Below are positions 12,409 through 23,390 of a DNA stretch of 64,000 nucleotides, one piece after another. Positions within the stretch are counted from its first letter, which is position 1; each line of letters opens with the position of its first letter. Below the pieces are notes generated by a model. It made no database searches. It worked only from the letters and a program-made list of their open reading frames with translations, and was not told where the DNA came from. The translations under genes and the position numbers were made by a program. The stretch lies in NCBI GenBank assembly GCA_021527695.1, contig JAKFAO010000003.1:744001-808000 (forward strand). Reading direction: 5' to 3'. The stretch is from Naematelia aurantialba (lineage: Eukaryota > Basidiomycota > Tremellomycetes > Tremellales > Naemateliaceae).

Positions 12409-12959
12409 GCAATGTTGACAAGGAATATGAAGGTGGTGTTGGGTCAAAGCTTGTTGTATGGTTATCTCAGTCTTACCACAATCACCACAATGACGCATGG
12501 ATGGTTTAATTTGTGTTGTACAGGTGGCATGGCGATGGTCAGAAGTGCTCTTTGCAGGTCGACTAGCGCCACCCATGACGATCAGGTCAGGGCAAATGAG
12601 AGTGCCTCGGTAAGGTAAGCAGAGCACCTATTCAACCAAATCGAAAATCCCCTACTGCTCTGGTAGATGAAGCCAGACTCGGCGGAGTGTATACTGCAAA
12701 CATCGACAGAGTTATGCGCCTTAAGTTTCTCGGCGGTTCCCTTTCTGGTCTATCGGCATCCTCATGCATGAAAAAAGGCATTTACAATCAGAGGAGGAAG
12801 CTCAACGTTTCGATAAATAGGCACAGTGCCATTGGGGACAGATATCGTTCACGCAGGCGTTATGAGAGGCGAAATGAACACCGCTCAACTCGCCAAATCG
12901 CCTGACAAATTCAGACGTCTTGATGGCGGGGGCTGGTAGACGAAGCGGCAAGATGTCGA
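12409..12959. other. convergent intergenic region
   Basis: This is the 3' flank of the TSC2-like gene (+) and of the next gene (-). No gene was recognised. Confidence 0.55.
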
Positions 12960-15416
12960 TCATGATTCAGCCGCAACTCCAGCTGTGACTCCTGAGTGCT
13001 GGTAAGTAGTGCGCAGGAGGGCAGAAGTCACAGGTGACTCACAACGAGGTTGTCTTGAGGAACCGGCGGCACTGGTACTAGAGCCTTGTCCCTGAAGGGA
13101 GCTCGTAGGTCGCTGGGGCTGACACCGCACTTCCATAAACTCTCCGACGGTGCATGGCCCCCATAGTCTCCTATCGAGCGTCCCATAGCTAATACTGACC
13201 GCCGAGCGCATCGTCGTTCTAAACGGTTTCGGTGATCTCCAGTAATGTATGCGACTTGGCCCTTGATCATCTTTACTCGCCGGGACAAGTTTCATATCTA
13301 GAGTTTTCAGGCTCCTATACGTCGCTTTCCAGTCGGGCTGCATCGGGTGTAGTATGACGTTGGAAGACGAGGGCCGCCCCTTGGTGCCTTCCGTTGGGTT
13401 CGTTGGCTGCTCAGAAATTGGTACCGCAACTTGCATTACAAACATGGCGGACATCCATGGAATGCCATTGTGGGTGACTATCTCCTTCACGTACCCAGTT
13501 GCAGCCGTTCGAGTGAATACGTTTTTCGTGAATTCAAACTGGCCGTCAGATGGATCGGGGCGGCTGGTATCGTTGTACCTCGTGCTGTCAAGGGTCTCGA
13601 TGTGGTCATACCTGGGGAAATATGCGTATACCATTTCAGACAGCGCGTCAGGCAACGGAAAAGTCATTGTGAAAGCCGGAGCAGTGCCTGTGGACTGTGA
13701 CATGGGAGGCGCTGGGGCCGCCAACAACCTGGGAGGATGGGGATTGTATGGGGCCGCCAAAGTGGGCTGATGGGGATTGTATGTTGCGTGCTCACGACCA
13801 AGCTGAGGAGGAATGGAAGATGGAGCGCGCGTGGCGTCGAGATTCAGGAGTGCTGGGTGCTCCGTGCCGGGCTGCTCGTCTGGCCTAAAGCGCAGTTCCA
13901 AGGTTTCCTGAACATTGTATGGTCCCCACGCTTTGGATCCCTGGTGAAGCTGTACCCCCGTAGCTGTTCTCACCGGCTGGCTTGTCGTGTAGCTGTATAT
14001 GGGCACTCCTGTTCCCAGCGCCGCTCGTACCTGTGCCAATTCGAACCGCGTACGGTAGCGATAGTCATCCTTCCACGCATCCGTTTGGATCATGTGGGCG
14101 CCGCTGGGATGAGCCGTGGTGACTCCCTCGGGAACGTAGACTGAGGGGAGCGCTGGACGCGCAGTCTGTATCGTGGCTATTCGAAGATCGCCTCGCGTCG
14201 TCTTGTCTTCCAGTTTGATGCTGGCAACTTTGACCACTTTGGATCTTGTAAACTTGTGTGACGTTGGGTGGAGTTCGAAAAACTGCTGCGTATCCAGAAG
14301 GTCGTTGTTTATATACTCTGTCATCATTCCAGACAATTCATGAGATCCTCGCAGATCGAAGTTTATCTTCCCGTGCAACGGTGCGTGCCCCCCGACGGCT
14401 GGCGATGACACGTCTGGAGGGGTGTCAAATGCCAACGCCCCCTCCTCGCGCCACGGGGGTGGCTTGGACAATGACAAGTTTGACCCTGTAGATGCTAGTG
14501 GCGGTGGCCGTGCGGAGCTCATGTATGGCTGCCCCCCACCGAACGATGCGTGCGATGTTCCTGTGGCACTACTCGACGGCCCTGGGTAACTACTCGACGG
14601 CGATCCTGGGTGAATACCTGCCCTGCTCGGTCGCGATGAGGGCCCTGCTGGTTGAGCTAGTGCCTCTCCGCCTGGCGGTCCCAGGGGGAGCCGGGACGAA
14701 CTTGGTGACCCGGGTCCCGGACCTCTGGAACCGCTTGCTGAGCTGGTAGCAGGTGCGCCAGATGGGATTTGAGAGTCGCCACTGCCTGTCGGTTCCCGTA
14801 AGACTATCGTCAAGTTCTCAACCACTTCGTAGCCTGGAAACTCCCTTTCCGCATGTGGGCCGCTCAAGGGGACGAGGCTGACATTGTTCGTGCTCCTCCT
14901 GAGGTAGGACCATCTTACCCCCTTCTTCTCTGTAACCGATGATCTGGCTGATGTAAACATGCGTTGTCCCTCTTGCCATTCCAGACGAAAGCGAGACATA
15001 TCCATGTAATCTCCACTGTTTTCCCAAACGATCCAGTTCTTGACCTTGACCTCAGTGACGTCTCCTGGGACTCGTTCTTTTGCCTTCAGAGGATATGCGG
15101 TACGTATCAAAGACACGTCCCCAACACCTTCTCGACCTTTGCTGTTCCAATCCCAAGTGAGCTGCTGGGGGGTGGATAAGACGACACTCTCGAATTCAGC
15201 GTCGCGCCAATGGGTGCGATCATTGACACGCTTCAATAGGTCGTTTCCACGACGAGTGTATTTCTGCTGGTTGCTTGTGTCCAAGGCCGCCGGCTGCGTC
15301 TGCAGCCAGTCCCGTACCTGCTGGCCGCCCGCCAGGCTCACTTTGAAATTATCTGGCGGGGTAGTCGTCTCTTTGGTCGATGGATCCTTCTGCTTCTTAC
15401 TCTTCGCTGGAGGCAT
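12960..15416 (-). CDS. unrecognised protein with three divergent copies of one module and a Pro/Ser-rich linker
   Basis: A single open frame of 818 codons starts MPPAKSKKQKDPSTKETTTP. Three stretches resemble one another: about residues 90-215, 360-515 and 590-775. Each has a segment like VKVASIKLED / VKEIVTHNG / VKVKNWIVWE, then an aromatic-basic stretch (WQEGQRM, DYRYRTRFEL, DWKATYRSL). Each closes with a variant of WGPYNVQETLELRFRP, WGPCTVGEFMEVRCQP or FPGYEVVENLTIVLREP. Residues 215-350 are low-complexity Pro/Ser/Gly. There is no signal peptide, membrane segment or known catalytic motif. A donor-like GTGAGT near the 3' end could instead end the protein after SSRQPR. Codon use resembles the neighbouring genes. 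Function is unknown. Confidence 0.72.
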   Translation of the reverse strand: MPPAKSKKQKDPSTKETTTPPDNFKVSLAGGQQVRDWLQTQPAALDTSNQQKYTRRGNDLLKRVNDRTHWRDAEFESVVLSTPQQLTWDWNSKGREGVGDVSLIRTAYPLKAKERVPGDVTEVKVKNWIVWENSGDYMDMSRFRLEWQEGQRMFTSARSSVTEKKGVRWSYLRRSTNNVSLVPLSGPHAEREFPGYEVVENLTIVLREPTGSGDSQIPSGAPATSSASGSRGPGPGSPSSSRLPLGPPGGEALAQPAGPSSRPSRAGIHPGSPSSSYPGPSSSATGTSHASFGGGQPYMSSARPPPLASTGSNLSLSKPPPWREEGALAFDTPPDVSSPAVGGHAPLHGKINFDLRGSHELSGMMTEYINNDLLDTQQFFELHPTSHKFTRSKVVKVASIKLEDKTTRGDLRIATIQTARPALPSVYVPEGVTTAHPSGAHMIQTDAWKDDYRYRTRFELAQVRAALGTGVPIYSYTTSQPVRTATGVQLHQGSKAWGPYNVQETLELRFRPDEQPGTEHPALLNLDATRAPSSIPPQLGREHATYNPHQPTLAAPYNPHPPRLLAAPAPPMSQSTGTAPAFTMTFPLPDALSEMVYAYFPRYDHIETLDSTRYNDTSRPDPSDGQFEFTKNVFTRTAATGYVKEIVTHNGIPWMSAMFVMQVAVPISEQPTNPTEGTKGRPSSSNVILHPMQPDWKATYRSLKTLDMKLVPASKDDQGPSRIHYWRSPKPFRTTMRSAVSISYGTLDRRLWGPCTVGEFMEVRCQPQRPTSSLQGQGSSTSAAGSSRQPRCESPVTSALLRTTYQHSGVTAGVAAES

Positions 15417-16369
15417 CGCTTCACGAACACTGCTGAATACTGCTAAAATATGGGTAGAGTATGAAGGATGTTGTTGATGTCAGAGTGGACAGACAAGTAG
15501 TGTGAAGGTCTGGTCTTGTTTCTTGCAGCTTATATAGCTGATCTGCAGCCCGGGTCTTCCAAGACAGGATATTTAGAAGAACAGAGACCGTCTGGGCCTT
15601 GAGCTTCCTGAGAAGACTAGCTGATTGAGCCTGTGGGGACAAGGGCGATGCACAAGACTGATTCGGGACAACTCGCACTTCTGTCCTTTCAGGAGTGAGG
15701 GCTCTTTGAGGTGGTGTCATGGGAACATGGCACTTTAGAACTTTGAAGAAGTGTGTCGCTGATGAGAGGATTTTGGACACAAGGGTCCGTCGCCGGAGGT
15801 CACGTCGAAGTGGAGTAATCAAAGCAGTCGCCCTCTTCGAAAGTTGGCTGGGACAAGGGACGGTGGGACGTTGACGACATGTATGGCCTGCGAGAAGGGC
15901 CTGCCAAGAAGGGCCATCAGTGAGGTCATTGAGGACTTCGACTAGGAAGGCCGATGTAGCGTCTTTCCTAGCTGGGAAGTCTCAGGTCTCACCCAACATC
16001 TGTGAACAGCGAGTTGCCATGGAGGCGAGGCATGTCGACAGGGTGAGATGTGTCAGCGGCGAGAAGATTGACGACATTGCCGACAGGAATGGTTCTTCTC
16101 GCCGCGGACTGTGTCTATGCCCGAGGGACAGAAGCAGTCTCGCCTTCTCTGCAGGAATTTCTCAGACTGCAAGCGATCGCTCGCCCCATGTTGCCACATA
16201 CTGGGAGAGGGGGGGGGGGGGGGGGAGCAGCTGCTTCGCCCACCAGTCCGTGCGTTTGTTGTGACGGCCACGTGGGAAGAGGCGGCTGTCGAGTTGATAC
16301 ATAGAAATTGCGCGCGCAGGTGCAACTAGTAATACGTGCGACTGCTCTCAACAGGCTTGCACTAGCCAA
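15417..16369. promoter_or_regulatory. long divergent intergenic region with a G-tract
   Basis: This 953-bp stretch lies between two divergent start codons. It contains an unbroken run of about 16-17 G near 16208-16224, which could form a G-quadruplex. Open frames here have no conserved content. Confidence 0.45.
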
Positions 16370-17567
16370 ATGTCCAACCTGGCTCTGCCTGCTCCATCGC
16401 CTCTGCCCTTCCACCTGGTCAACGCGTTCACGACCGGCTCTCCACACACGGGCAACCAGGCGGCTGTGGTGCTGTTTGACTCACCCCGCGACCCGCGCGC
16501 CCAGGATTCAGAATGGATGAGACTCGTTGCACGAGATTTCAACTATGCCGAGACAGCGTACCTTGTGCCGCATGACGCGGCTGCTTCAGACCCAAAGCGC
16601 GCAGTCGTCCGATATGGTTTGCGATGGTTCACGCCTGAAGTGGTCAGTAGTGGTTGTGCATTCCACCTTGTCACAGTCTCCTCTCTTGCGCCACCCCAAC
16701 CTCCCGGTGAATGCGGTCTAGAATCGGCTGACATGCGGCCAGGAAGTGCCTCTGTGTGGACATGCGACACTTGCAGCGTCGTTCACTGTTTTCTCCCTCT
16801 ACCCATCTGCGACGCGCATCGAGTTCGCGACAAAGTCGTCCGGCACGCTCGTTGCCCTCGGTACACCCTCGGGTGGAGTATCCATCTCCCTACCTGTCAT
16901 TACATCTCCTTCGCTGGCTACTCCCGCGTCCAAAGCTACGCAAGAGGCCATCGTCAGTGCGACAGGTTTGACAGCGGAGGATGTAGTCGAGATCACGCCG
17001 TACGAGTTTGCCGGCAAGTCGATGATCGTGCAAATCGCGCCTAGAGTTGACCTCGCTGCGCTCAAGGTGGACGCTCGTGCTATCGTACGTGTCTTCTTCG
17101 CCTGCCTATCATGGGAGCATGAATGCCTAGCCAGTGCCGGCAGTGGGGCTGATGATCTACAAAATGCAGGCTGCACTGGCGGAAGGACTGTTTATCCTCA
17201 CCCAAGTCAATTCGCCAGACGAAATCTCATCGAGGGTCTTTGCGCCTGGCTTGGGCATCGACGAGGATCCCGTGGTGAGTTCTGACGCTCCCGGGCTACC
17301 TGCCCGTGTGCCTCTGTTGATTGATTCCTGCTCCTCACGCCTGCTCAAGCCGCTGACGACGCTCAGACCGGCGCCGCACATGCCGTCCTCACCCCATATC
17401 ACCTCTCCCGTGCGGCATTCCTTGGCGCCCGCGATGCCGAGCAAATGACACTGACTGCGCGCCAGCTGAGTGCGAGGGGAGGCAGGATGACATGTCGGCT
17501 CGACCAGGGCAGAGTGGAACTGGTCGGTTCGTGTGCCGAATTTGGGAGGGGCGAGATGCGCGTATAG
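16370..17567 (+). CDS. PhzF-family (phenazine biosynthesis-like) isomerase/epimerase
   Basis: Exons at 16370-16642, 16743-17084, 17170-17274 and 17367-17567 give about 306 residues. The family landmarks are in order: FHLVNAFTTGSPHTGNQAAV at the N-terminus, the catalytic-Glu motif FNYAETAYLVP, RWFTPEVEVPLCGHATLAAS, and SRVFAPGLGIDEDPVTGAAH near the C-terminus. All three introns are GT-AG and each restores the frame. PhzF-fold proteins are diaminopimelate-epimerase-like and catalyse proton shifts. Most fungal members have unknown substrates, so no specific reaction is claimed. Length matches the family. Confidence 0.92.
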
Positions 17568-18211
17568 GCAGGTCTCTTTGGATGGACAAACCAACATGAG
17601 CCGAATTGCCAGCCCAAACAGAAGACGGTAGTGCCAGTAGAAATATATGTCGAGTTTGCATCATGCCCATCTCTAGTATCAAATGCATTTATCAAGTGTA
17701 CTCGTCGCATCTCACAGAGACCATGGAATGCCCTCTCGCGCACCAGCAAGGAATAAACTCAAATACTCAGGACAGTAACCGCACCCATGTCCTGACGGGG
17801 AGATACATCGGTGTATCAGAATACCAGCCTACAGATAACGGAACTCGTGTGACAGACCCCACCCAACACACATGCACAGCTTTATCGAGGTAACTGTCTC
17901 AACATTTCCGCCACTCACCCCCAACCCGTTTTTCAGATGCCCCCGCTCAGTAAGGTGCATATGTCGTGGAAATTGCCATAGGCAATTGGTGAGGTAGCCT
18001 TCCGACATCCGTCGGTCCCCGTTGTCGTGCGAGCGATCGAGTATGCTGAGGCATTGTGAACGGCAAGGAGCCCATCGATCCGTTTCTGGGCGTCCATAGG
18101 TCCATTGCACGCCTCCCGCATTGTTCAGGGGATCAACCAATGCGACTCCGCACGCGTGGTACAGGCGACGTATGGAATCTGGCGAGATGATCGAGTCAAT
18201 GGACGGGCGTC
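17568..18211. other. convergent intergenic region
   Basis: No gene is supported. Short frames without conserved features occur on both strands. Confidence 0.5.
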
Positions 18212-19580
18212 CTATCTTCCTTTTCCCTTCTTCCCTTTTCTCCCAACGTACTCGTCGTCTTCGTCGTCCTCCGGCCCTCCCTGCGCCAGCTCGAAATCCA
18301 GCAGCTCCTCCCACTCGCGCACCCCCTCCCATCGATCTCCCCCACGACTAAGAGACAGCCATCGCTCGAGCGCGAGCTTGGACTCTTCAAATGCCGGTTT
18401 GGTGGAAAGCAGTATCCGCGAGAGATCGACGAGATGCGATAGATGGTGGCTGTGGAGCGAAACAAGTGGCGACAGGCTATTGACTGCTCGACATGAGGAT
18501 CCCTCTCGAACGAGTTGTGAACAAGATAAAGATGGCAATACGGTCAAAGAGGGAAAGGAAGGGGGAAGGAGGAAAGAGAGGAAGAATAAGAGGAAGGAAG
18601 AGAGGAAGGAAGAGAGGAAGGAAGAGAGGAAGGAAGAGAGGAAGGAAGAGAGGAAGGAAGAGAGGAAGGAAGAGAGGAAGGAAGAGAGGAAGGAAGAGAG
18701 GAAGGAAGAGAGGAAGGAAGAGAGGAAGGAAGAGAGGAAGGAAGAGAGGAAGGAAGAGAGGAAGGAAGAGAGGAAGGAAGAGAGGAAGCAAGTTCGGCGG
18801 TAACGGGACTCACCGAGATGCTCCATGGTCCATGTTGCCCACTGCGGTTCAACTAGGCAGAATGCGGGTCCCAAGTGGGCGTATGCCTCGAGGTATACAG
18901 CCTCGGCTTGGTCGACGAGCAGTGAAAAACGGTGTAGCAGCTTCTCCTTTGCACAATCAGTCATCGGCGTCATAGCTGCCGGTGGCATCCGGCATGGAAG
19001 AAGGAGCGGGAGAGTAACCGGGGGGAGGGGGGAGCAGGACAGGAGATGGGAGATGGGAGATGGGAGATGGGAGATGGGGGATGGGAGATGGGAGATGGGA
19101 GATGGGAGATGGGAGATGGGAGATGGGGGAGGAGTCTTGTCAGAGGGGTAGGCAACAGACAACGCACCAGTCGGGCCAAGACTCTTTGTAGCGCCGCTCG
19201 TGAGGTGTACAGAGCTTCCAGGTGTGGGGTGATGGCTGGACGTTCAGGGGACTCTGACAGCGCCATGATATTGCTATTCCGTCTCAGCGACCGTCCCTCA
19301 ACTGACAGGGTCTCCGACTACGACATCGCTTGGTCCCAAAGAGAAAAGCTCACTCCATCTCAGTGGCCGCATCGACACAGCCCCGACCTGCCTTTATCCC
19401 ATCTCGCACGAGCTCGTCCCAGCTTGATACACCCTTGCGAACTTCGGCGACCACGAGACGGAGCTTGCGGTGGTACGTTGTTTCGGCTTGCTTGGACGGC
19501 GTGGAGGGCGCTCGAGGAGATCTGGGCGGGGTCGAGGCCGTGCGCGAGGGCGCCAGTGAGGCGAGACGCGACATTTGCAT
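18212..19580 (-). CDS. unrecognised helical protein, two introns filled with simple repeats
   Basis: Four exons give about 245 residues: 19580-19354, 19273-19168, 18946-18814 and 18483-18212. The joined reading includes TTYHRKLRLVVAEVRKGVSS, LEALYTSRAALQRVLARL, EKLLHRFSLLVDQAEAVYLE, NSLSPLVSLHSHHLSHLVDL and an acidic-then-basic tail ending GKKGKGR. It looks all-helical and soluble. Good donors (GTGAGC, GTGCGT, GTGAGT) and acceptors support the model. ATG 19580 or 19574 could be the start. Intron 2 carries the ATGGGAG array and intron 3 the 12-bp GGAAGA-rich array. I do not recognise the family. Confidence 0.65.
18584..18790 (-). repeat. 12-bp purine minisatellite in an intron
   Basis: About 16-17 nearly perfect copies of a 12-bp all-purine unit (AGGAAGGAAGAG). 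They lie wholly in intron 3 of the helical-protein gene, so apparent KEER or FLSS repeat frames are artefacts. The strand asymmetry (all purine on +) is complete. Confidence 0.95.
19044..19130 (-). repeat. 7-bp minisatellite in an intron
   Basis: About 12 copies of ATGGGAG, with one or two GGGGG variants, in intron 2 of the same gene. Confidence 0.93.
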
Positions 19581-19884
19581 GCAATATGCCCTCAAAGTAT
19601 CGTTTGCTCTAGAAGACGTTCCAAAGTTGCATCGAGATGTAAACAAGCCACGTGGAATTTGATTCCGCTGCCGTTCGCCACTCGTCATTTCGGCAGACGC
19701 AACATTCCACAACAACGACGACGACAACGACAGGCGACAAGGGTGCTGGAAGTATCAGTCACATATACTGGTTCTAGAGGTCAAGGTTGTCTCGGGGCCC
19801 GTGCCAGAGACACATACTTGACCGGATCCCTGCGCTTGCTCGAGCCACCAAAGTCGGCTCGGAAGACGTAGGATTTCTCTCGCC
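19581..19884. promoter_or_regulatory. divergent promoter (helical protein / MGM1)
   Basis: About 300 bp lie between divergent start codons. No motif was recognised. Confidence 0.4.
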
Positions 19885-22800
19885 ATGAACCGTCGCCTCC
19901 AATTCCCCCGGCTGTCCCCACACCGTCTCTCCTCTCGTTCGACATTACTCCTGTTTCGAACGCCGGCCCGCACCTTGCCCCCAATACGCAACGTTCACGC
20001 TCTGCAGACCAGGGGCCTCTCGTTCTCGACCATCCCGCGGCTTGCGGCACGGGCGTTCCGGGTCCCTCTATACGGCGCGGCCATCGGAGCTGGCGGACTT
20101 GGGTATGCCAACTACAAGCTAGAAGGTCCGCTGCGCCCTTGTCTCTATTCCTCTGGCTAATGCAGATGTTAGGAGTGCGGACAGCAACCGGCGACCTGAT
20201 AACGTCGGTCACGGACAAGGCTAGTTCGATATACAACACCGCATCAAGCACACTGTCCTCGGCTGTCGAGTCGGTGGCCGATACGGCTTCGCGACTGGGG
20301 ACCGGCGTCGCTGGTGGTCTGAGCGATACGGCCGAGGGAGTTCGGGAAGGCGCCCAAGGTTTCGTACAGGGCACCAAAGATTGGTGGGACGCTTTCAATG
20401 CGCAATTCGGTACGGGAGCGGAAGAGCCCAAGGCAGCGAAGCGCAAGGGTGCGCAAAAGGCAAGGCAGGAGGAAAATTGGAGGCCCGGAGAGGGGCCGGG
20501 AGAGCCAAGTCCCACTCCACCTGGGTCAGGCGAGGCTGCGCTCTTGGGTCTGGCTGGAGCAGCAGCTGTAGTCAGTGACGAAGGAAAGGGCCAAGAGCCC
20601 AGCCCAGTGGAGGAGCACCAGCTTCTTCAGCTGACGAAAAAACTGATCGAGATTCGCTCGGTGCTGCTCAGCGTGGACCAAAGTGACGCCCTCAAGCTGC
20701 CCAGCATCGTCGTCATAGGTAGCCAGAGTAGTGGCAAGAGCAGTGTGCTCGAGGCGATTGTGGGGCACGAATTCCTGCCAAAGTGAGTCTCCCCTCCCTT
20801 TTGCGATCCCCTCTCCCGGCCGAAACATGTGGGCTGGAAAAGAGCAGGTGAGCTGAACAGGCAGGGGCAATAACATGGTCACTCGTCGGCCGATCGAGCT
20901 CACTCTGATCCACTCACCACCCTCTGCTCCTTCGTCGTCAACAACGCCATCAGAGTACGGCTTCTTCCCCAGCATGCCTCATCTCGGCAAGGTCACTTCG
21001 TTCAGCACGATCCAAAAGACCTTGACCGATCTGAATCTCGCGGTTCCCTCGGACCAGGCTGTGTCCGACGACCCGATCCACCTGCACATCCACTCGCCGC
21101 ACGTTCCTGACCTGACGCTGATCGATCTCCCGGGCTACATTCAGCTCAGTAGCATGGACCAGCCCGATGCGCTCAAAGAGAACATCAACGCCCTCTGTGA
21201 CAAGTACATACGCGAACCGAATATCATCCTCGCTGTCTGTGCTGCCGACGTGGATCTGGCCAATTCGCCTGCCCTGCGCGCGAGCCGCCGCGTCGACCCG
21301 CTGGGAACAAGGACCATCGGGGTTGTCACCAAGATGGACCTTGTCAAGCCCGAGCATGGCGCGACCATCCTTCGTGGGGACCGTTATCCGCTCCACCTGG
21401 GCTACGTCGGTGTCGTATGCAAGGCGCCTCCAACTTTCGGTGGCGTGCTGACGACGATCCGGGGCGAGAAGCCCAACGTCACCGGGGCCGTACTTAGGCG
21501 AGAGGAAGAGTTCTTTGGGGGCGAAAACTCCAAGTACTTTAGGCCGCGAGGAGTCGCGGACAAGAGGATCATGGTCGGCACAGATACACTGAGACGGCAG
21601 TTGATGCAGGTCCTGGAGAGCAGTATGGGTGCCAGTCTGCATGGTATCACCAACGCCGTGCAGCTCGAGCTTGAGGAGGCGAGCTACCAATTCAAGGTGA
21701 GGGAGGATGTGTACTCTGCGTTTAGATGTCGGCTTATAAGAGCAGGTGCAATACAATGATCGACGGATCACCTCTGAATCATACGTCGCCGAGACAGTCG
21801 ACGCCTTGAAGGCGCGCTTCAAGGAATACACAGCCCAGTTCACCAAGCCAGCGGTCCGAAGCAAGCTCAAGGCGATGCTCGACGAGCGTGTCATGAATAT
21901 TCTTGAGCAGCTGTATTGGAATGACCCGCGCACTCCCGAACTAGGCAAGCTGGCCGAGGACCGCAAGCTCACGGCCGACGAGCTCGATGCGTATTGGAAA
22001 TACAAGCTGGAGACTGCGTCTTCTCTGCTCACCAAGTCTGGCATCGGGCGGGACTCGACCGCCCTGGTGGCTGACGGACTCCGCGGCCTCATCGATGGCC
22101 TGGCAACCGGCGAACCATTCTCGTACCACCCCGACGCGGCTGCGCGGATCATCGAGTTCTCGCACGCGATTCTGCGGGAACGGATGGGGCTCACGGCCGA
22201 CCAAGTGGAGAACTGCATCAAGCCGTACAAGTACGAAGTCGAGGTCGATGATCGCGAGTGGACAACGGGCAGGGCCAGGGCAGAAGAGGGATTCAAGGAG
22301 GAGATGAAGCGGTGCGAAGCTAAACTCGCAGAGATCAGGGGCCGAGTGGGCGGAAGTAGGCGCTTGGGCGGGCTCGTCAGTTTCGTAGACGCACTGGAAA
22401 AGGCCGAGGAGGAGCGACGCCGACGGCGAGTCGGGGCGGACCATGCCAAGGACGACGCGTCCACAACGCCCGAGCAGGTGGTAGAAGCCTACAAGTACTC
22501 GCCCGCGCAGATCATTGACGGTCAGTCATGCTCATGCTCGTCCTGAGACTGCCAAGAAGTGACACGGGCTGGGGGGCGGCAGTGGTGCTGGGCTTTGGGT
22601 GATGCCGAGCGTTGGGCGGCGCTGGATGCTGGAGAGCTACCAGTATGAGATGCTGACGGCATGCCAGGTCGGCACGCGTTGCTACTGACGAATCGTCTTG
22701 CGCTGCTCAAGCTCCGTCACCAAGCACTACGATCCCGGCGATGTCACGCGGGACCCGAGGCGGCACCATTCTGCCCCGAAGCATTCCTGAGCACCGTCGC

Positions 22801-23390
22801 GGACAAGTTGGCCTATACGAGCACCATGTTTATCAATATCGAGCTGTTGGAGCAGTTCTTCTACCAGGTGTGCAGAACCACGTGGTTTCCGCTTTGTTAC
22901 TGATAACCTCAGTTTCCGCGCGAAATTGACAGTCGGATCTTGTATGAGCTCAACGTGAGTCCAGTGGCATATCGATGCCCTGATGCATCGATGACCTGAT
23001 GCATCGATGACCTGATGCATCGATGACCTGATGCATCGATGACCTGACGCATCGATGACTTGACACCTCATCGATGACCTGTCACCACTGTTTCCCCATT
23101 CACCCCTGCCCCTGGGCTGACCGCCTTGCAGCGTGACGAGCTCAAGCAGTTTGCGCGCGAGAATCCCAAGATCCGAGCACATCTTGAGCTGCAGGAGAGG
23201 AAGGACAAGTTGGAGCAGGTGAGTTTGGCAGTCGAGTCCTATGCGGAACATTCAAAGCACGGCGCATCCACTGACCCTTGCCGCACAGGTGATGCGATCT
23301 CTGCAGGGGCTCGCCAACCTGCAAGCCGACGTAGGAGGGGGCGCTGGTGCCAAGAAGGGCGATCGTGGCTTGTTCAACAAGTTCTTTTGA
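19885..23390 (+). CDS. MGM1: mitochondrial inner-membrane dynamin-like GTPase Mgm1 (OPA1 homolog)
   Basis: Eight exons: 19885-20125, 20173-20782, 20865-21696, 21746-22520, 22668-22867, 22913-22954, 23132-23218 and 23289-23390. The N-terminus is Arg/Ser-rich without acidic residues, typical of a mitochondrial presequence. A hydrophobic Gly-rich helix ([19 protein letters not shown]) follows. The GTPase domain has G1 [13 protein letters not shown], switch residues after VTRRPIEL, G3 DLPGYIQL and G4 TKMDLV. Then come the stalk and a C-terminal GED-like helix ([20 protein letters not shown]) ending GLFNKFF. Mgm1 fuses inner membranes and keeps cristae, with long and short forms made by rhomboid cleavage. 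Intron 6 carries a minisatellite. A 504-codon frame on the opposite strand is a shadow. Confidence 0.95.
22975..23080 (+). repeat. 16-bp minisatellite with palindromic cores in MGM1 intron 6
   Basis: About six units of TGATGCATCGATGACC, decaying at the 3' end. Each unit holds the palindromes ATGCAT and ATCGAT. Confidence 0.92.

Noticed and set aside
18105..18803. Open frame with tandem KEER repeats, and the opposite FLSS/LFLP-repeat frames
   Set aside because: They are translations of the 12-bp intronic minisatellite in all frames. The real exons on the - strand flank it.
18970..19266. Frame with repeated SPISHLP
   Set aside because: Translation of the 7-bp array in intron 2 of the same gene.
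20950..22464. 504-codon frame antisense to MGM1
   Set aside because: Opposite-strand shadow of well-conserved GTPase exons. It has no conserved content of its own.
22975..23080. Regular repeat resembling a CRISPR array
   Set aside because: Units are contiguous without unique spacers and lie in a eukaryotic intron.
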